64,000 nucleotides of DNA from Pseudomonas pseudonitroreducens (GCF_021603645.1 NZ_BQHJ01000003.1:434001-498000); one strand, 5' to 3'. Counted from the stretch's first letter, positions 52,613 to 62,967 are shown. Program-made: numbers and translations. Notes: generated from the letters alone by a model not told the origin.

Positions 52613-55075
52613 TTAGGTGCGCGGGATCAGCTCTGCTGATTTTTCACGGTAAGCCAGTAAACGCAGCGCATTGAAAACGACCAGGAGCGTGGAGCCTTCA
52701 TGGACTGCAACGGCCGCACCAATGCCCAGTCCGAAAATGGTGGCAGGCACGAGCAGGGCGACTATTCCCAAGCTAACGAATACATTCTGACGAATCACGG
52801 AGCGGGTGTGTCGACTTAGCCCAACGGCAAAGGATAGATGCCGTAGATCGTCTGCCATGAGTGCCACGTCCGCAGTTTCCAGCGCCACGTCCGAGCCAGC
52901 TGCTCCCATGGCGATCCCCACAGTGGCATTCGCCATGGCAGGAGCGTCGTTAACACCGTCACCAACCATTGCCACTTGAGCCTGTTTTTTTAGCTTGCGA
53001 ATGGCCTCAACCTTGTCTTCAGGCATCAGATTCCCCCATGCCTCATTCAGGCCTACATCCTTTGCGATCGCCTGGGCTACGTTCTGGTGATCTCCGGAGA
53101 TCATGATCATCCGTTCAATTCCGAGCTGCCGGAGTTGCTGAAGCGCCTCTTTTGCTCCTGCTCGGGGAGTGTCCAGCAGGCCGATAGCACCCAAATCACG
53201 GTCGCCATGCCTGACGACCATAGTCGTCCGACCTTTTTCCCGAAGCTGATCAATGGCAATGCGGGCGCCACCGCCCAGTGCTGGTACTTCGTCGGCGCCG
53301 AACATTTCTGCCTTGCCGATCCATACGGTCTCCTCGTCAAGTCTGGCGCTGACACCGCGTCCGATCAGATTCTCCAGATCACTTGCTACTGGTATGGGGT
53401 GATCACCCAAGCGTTGTTTCCCGTCCCGGGCGATGGCTGCTGCCAGCGGGTGATCGCTTAGCGACTCTACTGCCACTGCAACAGCGAGTAGTTCAGCTTC
53501 ACTGGTATCGCCCAAGGGCAATATATCGGTGATACGTGGTTGCCCTTCGGTCAGAGTACCGGTCTTGTCGAATGCGATGGCAGTCAGTGAGCCCAACTCT
53601 TCCAGTGGAGCTCCACCTTTGACCAAAACGCCCCCACGGGCGGCACGAGCAATTCCCGAAAGTACTGCGCTGGGCGTAGCAATTGCCAGTGCGCACGGAC
53701 TGGCAGCCACTAGTACCGCCATGGCTCGGTAGAAGCTTTCGCGGAAGGGCTCATCGATGAATACCCAGGCGAAGAGCAACAGGAATACCAGCGCCAGAAT
53801 TGCGGGCACGAAGATGCGCTCGAATTTGTCGGTGAAGCGTTGGGTGGCTGACTTTCGGGTCTCCGCTTCGCTCACCATCTTCACCACTCGGGCCAGCGCT
53901 GAATCGGTGGACCGACGGGTGACCTCGACCTCCAGTCCGCCTGCGCCATTGATGGTGCCGGCGAATACCTTAGAAACAGCGCCAACGCTATCGGGCCTCA
54001 CCCGTGCGAGTGCTGGGTCGGCAACGGCGAGCTTATCTACCGGTATGCTTTCGCCGGTCACCGGAGCCTGGTTGATCGAAGAGTTGCCGCGCACGATGAA
54101 GCCATCGGCAGGCAGTCGTTCGTTTGGCCGAACCAGCACGATATCGCCAACTAGTAATTGCTCGACAGAGATTTCCTGAACTTGCTCGCCGCGGCGCACT
54201 GTGGCCGTTTCGGGAGCTAACTGAGCGAGCGCCTCAATCGCACGCTTGGCGCGCCCCATTGCGTAGTGCTCGAGGGCGTGGCCGAGGCTGAAGAGAAATA
54301 GCAACAGTGCACCTTCGGCCCAGGAGCCTAATGCAGCTGCCCCTGCAGCGGCGACCAGCATCAACGTGTCGATTTCAAAACGCTTCAACCTCAGGTTGTC
54401 TATCGCTTCACGCAGGGTAAAAAAGCCGCCGAAGATATAGGCCACAATGAAGCAGGTGGTAGATAGCCAGGCGGGCCCGGCCACAAATTGTTCCGCTCCC
54501 GCGCCTATCCCCAGGAGGGCACCACAGGTGAGCGCGAACATCAGCTCGGTATTCGAGCCCAGGATTCCTGCATGATCATGCTGCTCTCCGGCACCATGAT
54601 CATCCTGCTTAGAGTGGCTTCCGTCTTCGCCACTCAAGCGCACGCCCAGCCCATCTAGAGCGGCGAGGATCACTGCTTCGCTTGTTTTCTTGCTATCGAA
54701 GTCAACGTGCAATTGGCCAGCAGGGCTCGCCTCAGCCTCTAGGACCCCAGGCATAGCGCGCAGTGTGTTGGCGATTGTCCGGGCGCGGCGAGCATGGGTG
54801 ATGCCGGTCATCTGCCATAATCGATGTCCGAACCGTTCGCCGATTCGGATACCCGTTGCATCGACGATCTCGCGTAGCCGAGAAAGAGGCAGGACGTCAG
54901 GATCGAAGTGCACACACAGTTGAGCTTCGAGCTCATCGCTTGTGCTGCGAACATGCACTTCGCTGATCCCTTCGCGGCCTTTGAGCTCCTCAATTAGTCG
55001 TTTAACGACACCATCCTGAATGTCGGTAATTTGCGGGAGCAAGACGGGTATATCCAGGCGTAGTTTTTCGGTCAT
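52613..55075 (-). CDS. P1B-4-type metal-transporting ATPase (CzcP/CoaT-like)
   Basis: An 820-aa heavy-metal P-type ATPase. The phosphorylation motif is DKTGTLTEG and the hinge is GDGVNDAPAMANATVG. The TM metal site reads SPCALAIATP in TM6 and AVHEGSTLLVV in TM8; this SPC/HEGxT pair marks P1B-4 pumps (Co, Zn, Cd; CzcP-like) and not the CPC-type ZntA or CopA. The N-terminal 190 residues contain two HMA-like folds without the CxxC pair, and a His-rich loop (HSKQDDHGAGEQHDHAG). ATG 55075 is set by family alignment; the frame is open to 55192. Confidence 0.9.
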   Translation of the reverse strand: MTEKLRLDIPVLLPQITDIQDGVVKRLIEELKGREGISEVHVRSTSDELEAQLCVHFDPDVLPLSRLREIVDATGIRIGERFGHRLWQMTGITHARRARTIANTLRAMPGVLEAEASPAGQLHVDFDSKKTSEAVILAALDGLGVRLSGEDGSHSKQDDHGAGEQHDHAGILGSNTELMFALTCGALLGIGAGAEQFVAGPAWLSTTCFIVAYIFGGFFTLREAIDNLRLKRFEIDTLMLVAAAGAAALGSWAEGALLLFLFSLGHALEHYAMGRAKRAIEALAQLAPETATVRRGEQVQEISVEQLLVGDIVLVRPNERLPADGFIVRGNSSINQAPVTGESIPVDKLAVADPALARVRPDSVGAVSKVFAGTINGAGGLEVEVTRRSTDSALARVVKMVSEAETRKSATQRFTDKFERIFVPAILALVFLLLFAWVFIDEPFRESFYRAMAVLVAASPCALAIATPSAVLSGIARAARGGVLVKGGAPLEELGSLTAIAFDKTGTLTEGQPRITDILPLGDTSEAELLAVAVAVESLSDHPLAAAIARDGKQRLGDHPIPVASDLENLIGRGVSARLDEETVWIGKAEMFGADEVPALGGGARIAIDQLREKGRTTMVVRHGDRDLGAIGLLDTPRAGAKEALQQLRQLGIERMIMISGDHQNVAQAIAKDVGLNEAWGNLMPEDKVEAIRKLKKQAQVAMVGDGVNDAPAMANATVGIAMGAAGSDVALETADVALMADDLRHLSFAVGLSRHTRSVIRQNVFVSLGIVALLVPATIFGLGIGAAVAVHEGSTLLVVFNALRLLAYREKSAELIPRT

Positions 55076-55410
55076 GGTCGTTGGGCCTTGAGTTGAAAAA
55101 TACGAATCGTGCCAAATAGACGATGACTGCCTCTGGCTTGAGATGTCAGCAAGGCCAGCCAGGAATTCGAGGCTTAGCTGCGTAAGAAGCACTAGCGAGT
55201 ATGGCTAGCTCCTCTTTCGGGGATGACAGGACGAACGTTCATGATCGCCTCACTGAGGTTTTTGCAGACGGTCAGGTGGAGTCTATCGAGCCCCGCGACA
55301 GAACACCCTTTCGAGTTCGTCAGATTTCGGTCATGCCAGCGTCAATTGTCGAATCACAGAACACGCTCCTGGTGAGGATTGAGCATTGCGCTCCTATCGC
55401 GAAAACGGTA
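55076..55410. other. gene-free gap between ATPase and porin genes
   Basis: A plus-strand frame is open from 55201 through the antisense of the porin gene, but it has no family resemblance and is taken as a shadow. No MerR-type dyad was seen upstream of the ATPase. Confidence 0.35.
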
Positions 55411-55430
55411 CGGGGCACCGAAGTGCCCCG
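55411..55430 (-). terminator. probable terminator of the OprO/P-like gene
   Basis: CGGGGCAC and GTGCCCCG form an 8-bp stem with a stable TTCG tetraloop on the minus strand, 20 bp after the stop; the T-run is short (CGTTTTCG). Confidence 0.6.
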
Positions 55431-55449
55431 ATTGCCTGCAGGCGGAAGG

Positions 55450-56769
55450 TCAGAAAACGTACTGCATACGCATCACGATGCCATCGCCCGTGTCGTCGCC
55501 ATTGGCGTTGGTCACATTGTTAGTACGCGCCTTAATGTAGTTGGCACTGACCTTTACTGCTTCGTTGGCATACCAGTTCAGCCCCAGTGTGTGTGTCCTG
55601 CCGTCGGCGTCTCCGACCTGACGGGTAGCGGTACTGGAGGTGATGTTGTCATCCTCGACGGTAATCGAGTCATAGCGGTAGAAAACCTCCCACGCACCAA
55701 TCTGCTTGTTGACCGGCTTGATGGTGTCGAATTTGGCACCGTCGAGTTTATAAATGCGCGGCTCTCCCGTAAGAGTGTATGCGACCTGCGCGTAGTAACC
55801 GGAGGCGTCGACATCACTCTGAGCAGCGTCAGCCTTCAATTGGCGGCGCAGATACTCGCCCTGAATAGAGAGTGCGTCGAGCGCCCAAGCTCCTTCCACG
55901 CCCCAGACAGAGTCGTCCTTCCAGAGACCTTCGGTTGCTGTCATACCACCGAACAAGCCGCGATTGCCATTGGAGCCCGCACTATTGCCACCGTTGGTTT
56001 CCACGCCGCGCATGCCCATTCTGGAACGAATTCGTGTGTCCACGGCGCTATCCTTCAGGTCGCGATAGGCATACTGCAGCCCCACATGCAGTACATTTCC
56101 CGCCTCACTCAAGGGAGCGAACACACCACGGAGGTTAAAGCGCTTCACGCTGTCGCCGTCGGTGTCGTTGTTGTTTTCGCTGAACACGCTGCCCGACAAA
56201 TACGCCATATTGGCAACCGTGCTGCTCGCCTGAACACCCATTCCAGAGTTGTCATTCACCCACTCGGCGAGGTCGTAGCTCAGGTTTCGCTCGAGCGCCG
56301 TCACCCATTTGGAGCTGGTGGCCTTTTCCAGGCCAAAGTCGGTGTAGAAGCGACCGAACTTCAGGTTCACCGGCGCAAAGCCCGTGTAAGCGATGCTGGC
56401 TTCATCAAAGTAGCCTGCACTGTCGTTACCAGTATTGTGAGAGAAGTCGTAGTTGATCTGGTACTTCCAATCCTTGTAGGCAGTGCCACCGAACTCGATA
56501 AAGGCACGACGCAGATAAGCAGCGTCGGCAGTGTTGCCATTGCGGGTGTAGTAGTCGTCAAAGCGCGCGTAGTCTGCCTGTAGGCGGCCGCCAAGCTTGA
56601 AGCTGAACTCTTTGTCGGTAGTGGCAACTTCAAGTCCTCCCTTGGTCTTGATGACCAGGTCCGCACCATCTGTAGTAACGGTTCCGGCGTGAGCGTACAG
56701 AGTTGCTGAGCTCAACAGCAGGCTCAGGGTAACGCGGTTGTGCCATTGAGCTTTGGGTTGACCGAACAT
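55450..56769 (-). CDS. OprO/OprP-like phosphate-type porin
   Basis: A 439-aa outer-membrane protein with a signal peptide ([11 protein letters not shown]). Family features are [47 protein letters not shown] and [23 protein letters not shown], ending MQYVF. OprO/OprP channels carry pyrophosphate or phosphate. Co-location with metal efflux genes may be incidental. No Pho box was recognised upstream. Confidence 0.87.
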   Translation of the reverse strand: MFGQPKAQWHNRVTLSLLLSSATLYAHAGTVTTDGADLVIKTKGGLEVATTDKEFSFKLGGRLQADYARFDDYYTRNGNTADAAYLRRAFIEFGGTAYKDWKYQINYDFSHNTGNDSAGYFDEASIAYTGFAPVNLKFGRFYTDFGLEKATSSKWVTALERNLSYDLAEWVNDNSGMGVQASSTVANMAYLSGSVFSENNNDTDGDSVKRFNLRGVFAPLSEAGNVLHVGLQYAYRDLKDSAVDTRIRSRMGMRGVETNGGNSAGSNGNRGLFGGMTATEGLWKDDSVWGVEGAWALDALSIQGEYLRRQLKADAAQSDVDASGYYAQVAYTLTGEPRIYKLDGAKFDTIKPVNKQIGAWEVFYRYDSITVEDDNITSSTATRQVGDADGRTHTLGLNWYANEAVKVSANYIKARTNNVTNANGDDTGDGIVMRMQYVF

Positions 56770-56989
56770 GAACTTCTCCTCGTTGCACGATGTAGTGGTT
56801 GGCGAGGCGAAGGTCGGTCAGGTCAATGACACTTCTGTGCGACATTCGTGGCGAATTTATTACGCTGTAGGTGAGGGCGAGCAAGGCCCTATGAATCGCG
56901 GCATTCAGAAAAATATGCCCATGAACGGATTGTTTCGGATCGATGAAGGAGGTGTGGCAGATTGTTTTTTGGAAGGCAGGAAGCCGCGC

Positions 56990-57895
56990 TCATGCCAATG
57001 CTGAAAACCACGCGCTGCGTTTTTCAAACGCTTGCTGGATGACAGACACCAACGCTGTGACATCCGCTTCCTGGGCAACCAACGGCGAAACCGCCATCCA
57101 GGCAGTGCGCTCCATCGGTTGGGTAAATAAATCGGATAGCGGTCTCAAGCTCTTATCCAGACAGGCTGCATACGATGGGAGCAGGCCAATGCCACCAGCG
57201 CTCCTGACCAGCTCATGCACCCAGCTTTGCGTATGCACCTGTGCCACGGCCTTTCCACGCTGGGACAGCAGTCGGTTCCAGGGGGCGAAGGCAGCAACGG
57301 TCTTGTTCACCGAGTGCTGTACCAACAAGAAGTCCGCGAGTTCGTGCGCCGATGCCGGGATTTTGGCCCCCGCATATCGAGATGCGACGTGCGCCATGTA
57401 GCCAATGCGCCCCAGCAATTGCGGGCGAGTCAATGCGAAGCCTGGATTTGGGCGAGGGCTGTCGATATCGGAGAGCCACACCGTCACGTCTGCTGGAGTC
57501 TCGGGCAGCCCTTGCTGGGGGACGATCAGCAGATGTATACCGGCATCCTTGCGGGCCCAGGCAATGACCTCTCTGGCAAGTATGTCGTCGAGCAGATCCG
57601 GCTGCACCGCGAGACGCAATTGCCTTCGTTGCGGACTTGAAACCTGCTCCATCACGTCGCCGAAAATGAGGGTCAACTTCGCTTGCAGTGCTTGGCCGGC
57701 CGCGGTCAGCCGCAACGATCGATCCTCGAAGACAAACAAGCGATCGCCGAGGACGGTTTCGAGCTTCTTCAACTTCTTCCGCATGGGCACGATGTGTTTA
57801 TTCAGAATGCGTGCAGCTTGCCGAAAGCATCCACATCGGGCACTGGTAAGAAAAATCAAAGCTAATTCGCGATCCACAAGGTCGTGCTGAAACAT
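56990..57895 (-). CDS. LysR-family transcriptional regulator
   Basis: A 301-aa LysR-type regulator. The HTH is LALIFLTSARCGCFRQAARILNKHIVPMRKKLKKLE, and the co-inducer domain runs from about residue 95 (QLRLAVQPDLLDDILAREVI). The HTH is rather divergent: SxxA is QAARILNKHIVPMRKKL. No divergent target gene is obvious, since the next plus-strand sequence is a transporter pseudogene. It lies 220 bp from the OprO/P-like gene on the same strand. Confidence 0.82.
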   Translation of the reverse strand: MFQHDLVDRELALIFLTSARCGCFRQAARILNKHIVPMRKKLKKLETVLGDRLFVFEDRSLRLTAAGQALQAKLTLIFGDVMEQVSSPQRRQLRLAVQPDLLDDILAREVIAWARKDAGIHLLIVPQQGLPETPADVTVWLSDIDSPRPNPGFALTRPQLLGRIGYMAHVASRYAGAKIPASAHELADFLLVQHSVNKTVAAFAPWNRLLSQRGKAVAQVHTQSWVHELVRSAGGIGLLPSYAACLDKSLRPLSDLFTQPMERTAWMAVSPLVAQEADVTALVSVIQQAFEKRSAWFSALA

Positions 57896-58171
57896 TGCTT
57901 ATAAGGGGCTCGAAGAATTCATTCCGACAGCGGGAATGGCAGGGCTTAAGGATTCTTGAGCCTAACGAGCTGCGCCTGACGGGACGGTCGCAGGCACATT
58001 ACTTATTTGTCATGGTAATGACTAAGATCAACCGATTCATAATTGGTATATCGCTATGGATTAATTTGTAGGGAAAATTCGGTAAAGGAACATTAGCGGT
58101 CCCTTCTCTGAGCTTTGCGATAAGCCACCCCGACTCAAAGCGGGCACCACCAGTCAAATCGCCGTCCGACC

Positions 58172-58654
58172 TTGGCAGGCAAGACCCTAGCAACGGGACA
58201 CCTGCTGGCGACGGCCACGCTGTTGGTTGCCGCATTCGTACCCGACGGGGCGGCGCTTCAGCTTCCCATCGGCCGGGTTGCCGACCGCACTTCATACAGG
58301 GTTTCGCAGTTGCTGTGCGGGTTGGTAATGGTCGGCGGAGTGCTGCTAATCGCTCTGTGCCTGCCAAATCCGTGGCTTGCTGTACTGGCCACGTTCGCCT
58401 GGGACAGTGCCATCGGCGAAATGAACACCCGGGAAGTGATCGAAGCTGGCGAGCGAGTCGGCTAACAGCAACGGTCGACGGCCATGACCGCCATCGCGTT
58501 GTTCTACATCGTGGACGGCATCGCGGGCCCGATCGTCACGGGCGCTGCCATTGGTGCGATGGGTGAACAGGGCGTGGTCGCGTCGGTGGGGACGGCGGGG
58601 CTGCTGTTCGTGATCGCCCTGGCGCTGTATCCCGGATCTTCGCACCGGCAGTGA
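58172..58654 (+). pseudogene. MFS transporter remnant
   Basis: Two out-of-frame pieces of a sugar-/drug-type MFS are present. The first (58172-58465) reads ALQLPIGRVADRTSYRVSQLL, the loop-2/3 type motif of the second half, then a TM helix. The second (58484-58654) reads MTAIALFYIVDGIAGPIVTGAAIGAMG and ends in a TM helix and GSSHRQ. The N-terminal half is missing and there is a frameshift near 58465. Confidence 0.65.
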
Positions 58655-58703
58655 ACTGGGGAGCAGGGTGTGGCGACCAGTTCTCGGTCCTCGTGCGCAG
58701 CGA

Positions 58704-59300
58704 TCAGTCGACGTCCTCGGGCTGTTGCTGGCGTTGACGGTACCGCGCAGTGGCGTGGCGAGCACCGCAGTTGGTGGAGCACCAGTGCCGATCCCCTCGA
58801 CGCGAGCGGTCGACGAAGATGACCGGGCAGATGTGGCTGGCGCACTCCCTGATGCGCTCGGCGTATTCACCGGAGAACAGTTCGATGGCATCTCGCGCCA
58901 ACATCGACAGGACCTGTGCCTGCGAAATGCTTTCCGGCACTCGACGAGAACGGCCGTCCGCCGCCAGTTGCGCAACCGGTATCGGGTGTTCTGCGTACTG
59001 ATTGATAGCCCGTACGTCGGTGGGCAGTGCATCCATTCCTTTTACGCGCGCCTGTGCCAGGCCATAGATCGCTCTGCGCAAGTCGCGCATTTGCTCCAGG
59101 TCGTTGGCGCTGAGTGCCTCGGTAACCGTCGGATAACCGATCTGCTGCAGCCAATCGTTCCACACCTCTGCCGTCATGATCCGGTCATAACGACGGCGGG
59201 TCCATTCGCCGAAGGTTTCCACCAGGAAGAGCGCTGGCGTACCACTGCGAAAATTGAAACGCAGATCCCGCTCGCTCAGGGTCGTACTTTCTTCCGTCAT
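58704..59300 (-). CDS. ABATE/CGNR zinc-finger transcriptional regulator
   Basis: A 198-aa protein. The N-terminal ABATE-type helical region (LFLVETFGEWTRRRYDRIMTAEVWNDWLQQ) is followed by a CGNR zinc finger (CASHICPVIFVDRSRRGDRHWCSTNCGARHATARYRQR). The family's second-last Cys motif reads NCGARH in place of CGNR. Members are small regulators. The longer frame would begin at 59378, but a TATAAT box on the same strand sits at 59387-59392, so transcription probably starts after that codon; 59300 is used. Confidence 0.8.
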   Translation of the reverse strand: MTEESTTLSERDLRFNFRSGTPALFLVETFGEWTRRRYDRIMTAEVWNDWLQQIGYPTVTEALSANDLEQMRDLRRAIYGLAQARVKGMDALPTDVRAINQYAEHPIPVAQLAADGRSRRVPESISQAQVLSMLARDAIELFSGEYAERIRECASHICPVIFVDRSRRGDRHWCSTNCGARHATARYRQRQQQPEDVD

Positions 59301-59386
59301 TGCAGATAGCGCCTCGCAGGTTTTCGGAGGGTGTGGTGCGGTAAGTGGCTGCATCATTATGTAATGGGTAAATCCCATGACTTTGC

Positions 59387-59392
59387 ATTATA
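59387..59392 (-). promoter_or_regulatory. -10 box of the CGNR regulator gene
   Basis: TATAAT on the minus strand. The -35 region (around 59410-59415) does not match the consensus well. It excludes a start codon at 59378. Confidence 0.5.
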
Positions 59393-59688
59393 TCATCGAA
59401 GGAGATGTTATTGGTTTGATGCATGACATTTCTGGTGTGGATAGCCACGCTGTGTTAGCCGTGACCCATGACACAGTCGTTCTTATCTGGCTTCTATTCG
59501 ACAGCCAGCCTTCGCAATCGTCGATATTGCGCCACTCTAGACTCGTTTTTCTACGCATGAAATTGAAAGGAATAAAAACGACTACTGATATATCAATAGA
59601 TCAAATCAATCTTTGCTCTCACGGCTCAGCTGGGTAGGATCGAGTTCAGTTAGTGTATTGACCAATAACTGATTTGAAGAGTTCGCTG

Positions 59689-60300
59689 ATGGACGATTCC
59701 GTACTTCCTAACCACCGGCATCCTGCCAAGCCCCGCCGTCCGCTGCTGCCACGAGACTTGGCGCTGATCGCGTTGTTCGCCGCCTTGATCGCTGTGCTCG
59801 GCCTGTTCGGCGTCCTGCCGTTGGGGCCCGTGGCAATAACCGCGCAAACCCTCGGCGTGATGCTCGCCGGCACGCTGCTGGGGCCGCGGCGAGCGGTGCT
59901 GGCCGTGCTCTGCTTCCAGGCATTGACGCTGGCCGGACTGCCTTTGCTCTCAGGAGGTCGTGGTGGTCTGGCGCCCCTGTTCGGGCCTTCCGCCGGATTT
60001 CTGCTGGGCTGGCTGCCAGGGGTGGCGGTGATTGCCTGGATAGCGCCCCACGATGGGCGCCATTACTCGCTCGGCCGTGCCCTGTTGGCGAACTTCGTCG
60101 GTGGCATCCTGGTGATCTATGCCGCCGGATTGCCGGTTGCAGCCTGGCGGCTTGGCAGTGGTCTGGGCGCATCCGTACTGGCCGCCGTGGAGTTTCTGCC
60201 GGGCGACCTGCTCAAGGTGGTGCTGGCTTCCCTGATCGGTCGCTCGCTGTTCCGCGCCCTCCCCATTCCGCCCGCCGGTGTTCGACGCGGCGAGTCCTGA
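59689..60300 (+). CDS. bioY: biotin transporter substrate-binding subunit BioY
   Basis: A 203-aa, six-TM S-component of an ECF transporter. BioY motifs: ALIALFAALIAVLGLFGVLPLGPVAITAQTLGVMLAG, then GPSAGFLLGWLPG and EFLPGDLLKVVLASLIG. It captures biotin in the membrane and works with BioM and BioN. ATG 59689 is chosen over the TTG at 59674; the ribosome binding site is weak. It is followed after 42 bp by bioM. Confidence 0.88.
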   Translation: MDDSVLPNHRHPAKPRRPLLPRDLALIALFAALIAVLGLFGVLPLGPVAITAQTLGVMLAGTLLGPRRAVLAVLCFQALTLAGLPLLSGGRGGLAPLFGPSAGFLLGWLPGVAVIAWIAPHDGRHYSLGRALLANFVGGILVIYAAGLPVAAWRLGSGLGASVLAAVEFLPGDLLKVVLASLIGRSLFRALPIPPAGVRRGES

Positions 60301-60342
60301 GATACCCCTTTCCTACGCAATCGAATACCGAGGTTCCCAGCG

Positions 60343-61047
60343 GTGATTTCCATTCGAAACCTGAGCCACAGCTTCGGCGACTGGCCCGTGCTGCACGACA
60401 TCAACCTGGAGCTCAAGGAGCAGCGAATCGCTTTCATCGGCGCCAATGGCAATGGTAAGTCGACCCTGGCACGCATGCTCAATGGTCTGCTGATCCCGCA
60501 GCGGGGCGATGTCGTGGTGAACGGCGTGGAAGTGCGCCGCCATCCCGTCCAGGCTCGCCAGCGAGTGGGCTTCATTTTCTCCGACGCCGATAGCCAGATC
60601 ATCATGCCAACCGTCGCGGAAGATGTTGCCCTGGGTCTGCGCCGCTTTGGCTATGACAAGCTGCGAACCCAGCGTGAAGTCGATGCGTTGCTGGCTCGCT
60701 TCGGCCTACAGGAGCACGCCGAGCATTCAGCGCACCTGCTGTCGGGCGGACAGAAACAGATGCTCGCACTGGCCTCGGTGCTGGCCACGCAGCCACAGAT
60801 CCTGATCTGCGACGAGCCCACGACTTTGCTCGATCTGCATAACGTCGAGATCTTCGTCGATACCCTGCGCCGGCTGGAGCAGCAGGTCATTCTCCTGACC
60901 CATCAACTGGAGATTATCGAGGACTTTGATCGTGTGGTCGTCATCGACCGCGGACGGGTGTTTTACGACGGCCTGCCGGCAGAGGCGGTGTCCCGATACC
61001 GCGCCCTGATTCGCGCTCGGCGGGTTCCCCAGGAGCTTTCGGCATGA
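60343..61047 (+). CDS. bioM: biotin ECF transporter ATPase BioM
   Basis: A 234-aa ABC-type ATPase with Walker A GANGNGKST, signature LSGGQKQ, Walker B ILICDEPTT and the H-loop LLTHQLEII. It energises the BioY/BioN complex. The start is GTG, with GAGG about 8 nt upstream. Its stop overlaps the bioN start by 4 bp (ATGA). Confidence 0.88.
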   Translation: MISIRNLSHSFGDWPVLHDINLELKEQRIAFIGANGNGKSTLARMLNGLLIPQRGDVVVNGVEVRRHPVQARQRVGFIFSDADSQIIMPTVAEDVALGLRRFGYDKLRTQREVDALLARFGLQEHAEHSAHLLSGGQKQMLALASVLATQPQILICDEPTTLLDLHNVEIFVDTLRRLEQQVILLTHQLEIIEDFDRVVVIDRGRVFYDGLPAEAVSRYRALIRARRVPQELSA

Positions 61048-61697
61048 TGGGTCTGTTCAAGCCCGGTAGCTCCTGGCTGCATCGATTGACTCCCGGCTGG
61101 AAGTTCCTTGGCCTCCTGGGGCTTTCCGCGGGGTTGTCTCTGACCACCTTCCTGTCCGCCCAGCTAGCCTGGCTCGCACTCTTCCTTGCGTTGTATCTGC
61201 AGGCTGGCCTCGGATTACGACCTGCATTCGCCGCGTTGCGCGCCTTGGCGCCGTTCGTGGTGCTAATCATGCTGGTGCAGGTCTTCACGCAGGACTGGCA
61301 AGCCGGCGCACGGCTATCGCTGACCATGTACAACGCCATCCTGCTTGCGGGTTTGCTGACCCTGACCACGAGAGTTTCCAGCATGCTCGAACTGTTCGAG
61401 CGACTGCTGCGTCCCTTCGGCCGATTCGGCGTGGATACCTGGAAGGTGAGCCTGGTGCTGGCGCTGACTATCCGACTGATTCCAAGCGTGAGTCGTGCCA
61501 TCGATACCTCGCGAGATGCGTGTAAAGCGCGAGGTTACGCGCGGCCTGGTGTGCGTATCGTGCTGCCGGTATTGGTGCGCCTGATTCGGGAGAGCGAAGC
61601 TGTCGGCGATGCCATTGCTGCCCGCGGGCTGGAAAGCGATCCCTCCGCGGACATCGATGAGCCGGGGCGCCAGCCGGTTGGGAGCGTCGTCCAATGA
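61044..61697 (+). CDS. bioN: biotin ECF transporter transmembrane subunit BioN
   Basis: A 217-aa T-component with about five TM helices. The coupling motifs near the C-terminus are KARGYARPG and AIAARGLES, the two Ala-Arg-Gly boxes that contact BioM. It is translationally coupled to bioM and, through another ATGA overlap (61694-61697), to the following flavoprotein gene. Confidence 0.87.
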   Translation: MMGLFKPGSSWLHRLTPGWKFLGLLGLSAGLSLTTFLSAQLAWLALFLALYLQAGLGLRPAFAALRALAPFVVLIMLVQVFTQDWQAGARLSLTMYNAILLAGLLTLTTRVSSMLELFERLLRPFGRFGVDTWKVSLVLALTIRLIPSVSRAIDTSRDACKARGYARPGVRIVLPVLVRLIRESEAVGDAIAARGLESDPSADIDEPGRQPVGSVVQ

Positions 61698-62914
61698 GTA
61701 GCGTGCATGTAATTCGCGACGAGTCCGAAGTCGAAGCCATTCTTGACCGACTGGATTCGCTGGTTGCCGAAGGTTCGATCGAGCGCGACGCGACCGGATC
61801 TCTACCCGACGCCGCGATCGCCGCGATCGCCAGCAGCGGCCTGTTGGCGCTGAATGTGCCGCAAGCTTATGGTGGGGTGCAGGCGAGCGCCGTCACCATT
61901 GCCAAGGTCTACCGTCGCATTGCCGCGGCCGACCCCAGCGTGGCGCAAATTTTCCAGCCGCACTATGCCGCCCTGGATGCGATAGGCCGGGTTGGCAGCG
62001 AACGCCAGCGTCGCTTCTTCTTTGCCGAAGCACTGGATGGCGCCTGGTTTGGCAACGGCACGACGGAAATCGGCGTCAAGCGTGGCTATGAGCACTTCCA
62101 GACCAGCCTGCGGGAGATCGAGCCCGGCGGCGATTATCTGCTGGATGGGCGCAAGTACTACAGCACGGGTGCCGTGCACGCGCGCTGGATCGCGGTGATG
62201 GCCAAGGACCCCCAGGGACGGATCGCAGTTGCCTATGTCGAGCGGCAGGCCGCGGGTGTCAGAGTCGAGCAAGACTGGAATGGCTTCGGCCAGCGCGGTA
62301 CCAGCAGCGGCACCACCACGTTCGAGCGGGTAGAGGTGCCGCGCTGGCGGGTGGTCGAACGCTGGAGGCTGTTCGAGCAGCCGCAAAGCCATGGCGCCTT
62401 TGGTCAACTGCACCACATCGGGCTGGACCTGGGAGTTCTCGATGCTGCGCTGCGCGACGGTGCAGAGTACGTTCGGCTGCGTTCCCGACCCTCCAGTGAG
62501 TCACCGTTTGCGAGCAACAGCGAAGACCCCGTGGTGATCCAGGCGTTCGGCCGTTTTGCCATCGCCCAGCGGGCCGCCGCGGCTCTGCTGGACGAAGCCG
62601 CTCGGACCTATGACCACCTCGACCCGCTACTGCGTGATCCCGATACCCCGCCCGACCAGGCGGCAGAGGCTGCCGCGCAGATTTCCCTGGCCGTTGCGGC
62701 CGCCAAGACCTTTGCCGCCGAGCAAGCAGCCAGTGTGAGCAGCGCGGTTTTCGACTGGATGGGGGCGGGCGGTACGGCACGACCACTGGGGCTTGACCGC
62801 CACTGGCGCAACACCCGTACCCACTCTTTGCACGATCCAGCGCGCTGGAAGATCCACCACCTGGGCAATCACCTGCTCAACGGAATCCTGCCGCCCAACA
62901 GCGGCATCCTCTAA
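61694..62914 (+). CDS. SfnB-like acyl-CoA dehydrogenase-family flavoprotein
   Basis: A 406-aa flavoprotein of the DszC/SfnB group (acyl-CoA dehydrogenase fold). Landmarks are LLALNVPQAYGGVQASAVTIAKVYRRIAAADPSVAQ, GNGTTEIG and the C-terminal WMGAGGTARPLGLDRHWRNTRTHSLHDPARWK. Members are flavin-dependent monooxygenases or desulfurisation-related enzymes used in organosulfur use. Coupling to bioN is by ATGA, so the oxidoreductases are made with the biotin transporter. The substrate is unknown. Confidence 0.85.
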   Translation: MSSVHVIRDESEVEAILDRLDSLVAEGSIERDATGSLPDAAIAAIASSGLLALNVPQAYGGVQASAVTIAKVYRRIAAADPSVAQIFQPHYAALDAIGRVGSERQRRFFFAEALDGAWFGNGTTEIGVKRGYEHFQTSLREIEPGGDYLLDGRKYYSTGAVHARWIAVMAKDPQGRIAVAYVERQAAGVRVEQDWNGFGQRGTSSGTTTFERVEVPRWRVVERWRLFEQPQSHGAFGQLHHIGLDLGVLDAALRDGAEYVRLRSRPSSESPFASNSEDPVVIQAFGRFAIAQRAAAALLDEAARTYDHLDPLLRDPDTPPDQAAEAAAQISLAVAAAKTFAAEQAASVSSAVFDWMGAGGTARPLGLDRHWRNTRTHSLHDPARWKIHHLGNHLLNGILPPNSGIL

Positions 62915-62967
62915 GACCTCTTTCCATAAACGATGACGCCCCTTCAGTGGGGTTGGGGGAACTTTGC

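Noticed and set aside
55201-56583. Long plus-strand open frame of about 460 codons
   Set aside because: Antisense to the OprO/P-like porin and without recognisable protein features.
59301-59378. Upstream start for the CGNR regulator
   Set aside because: A TATAAT box at 59387-59392 places the transcript start at or after this codon.
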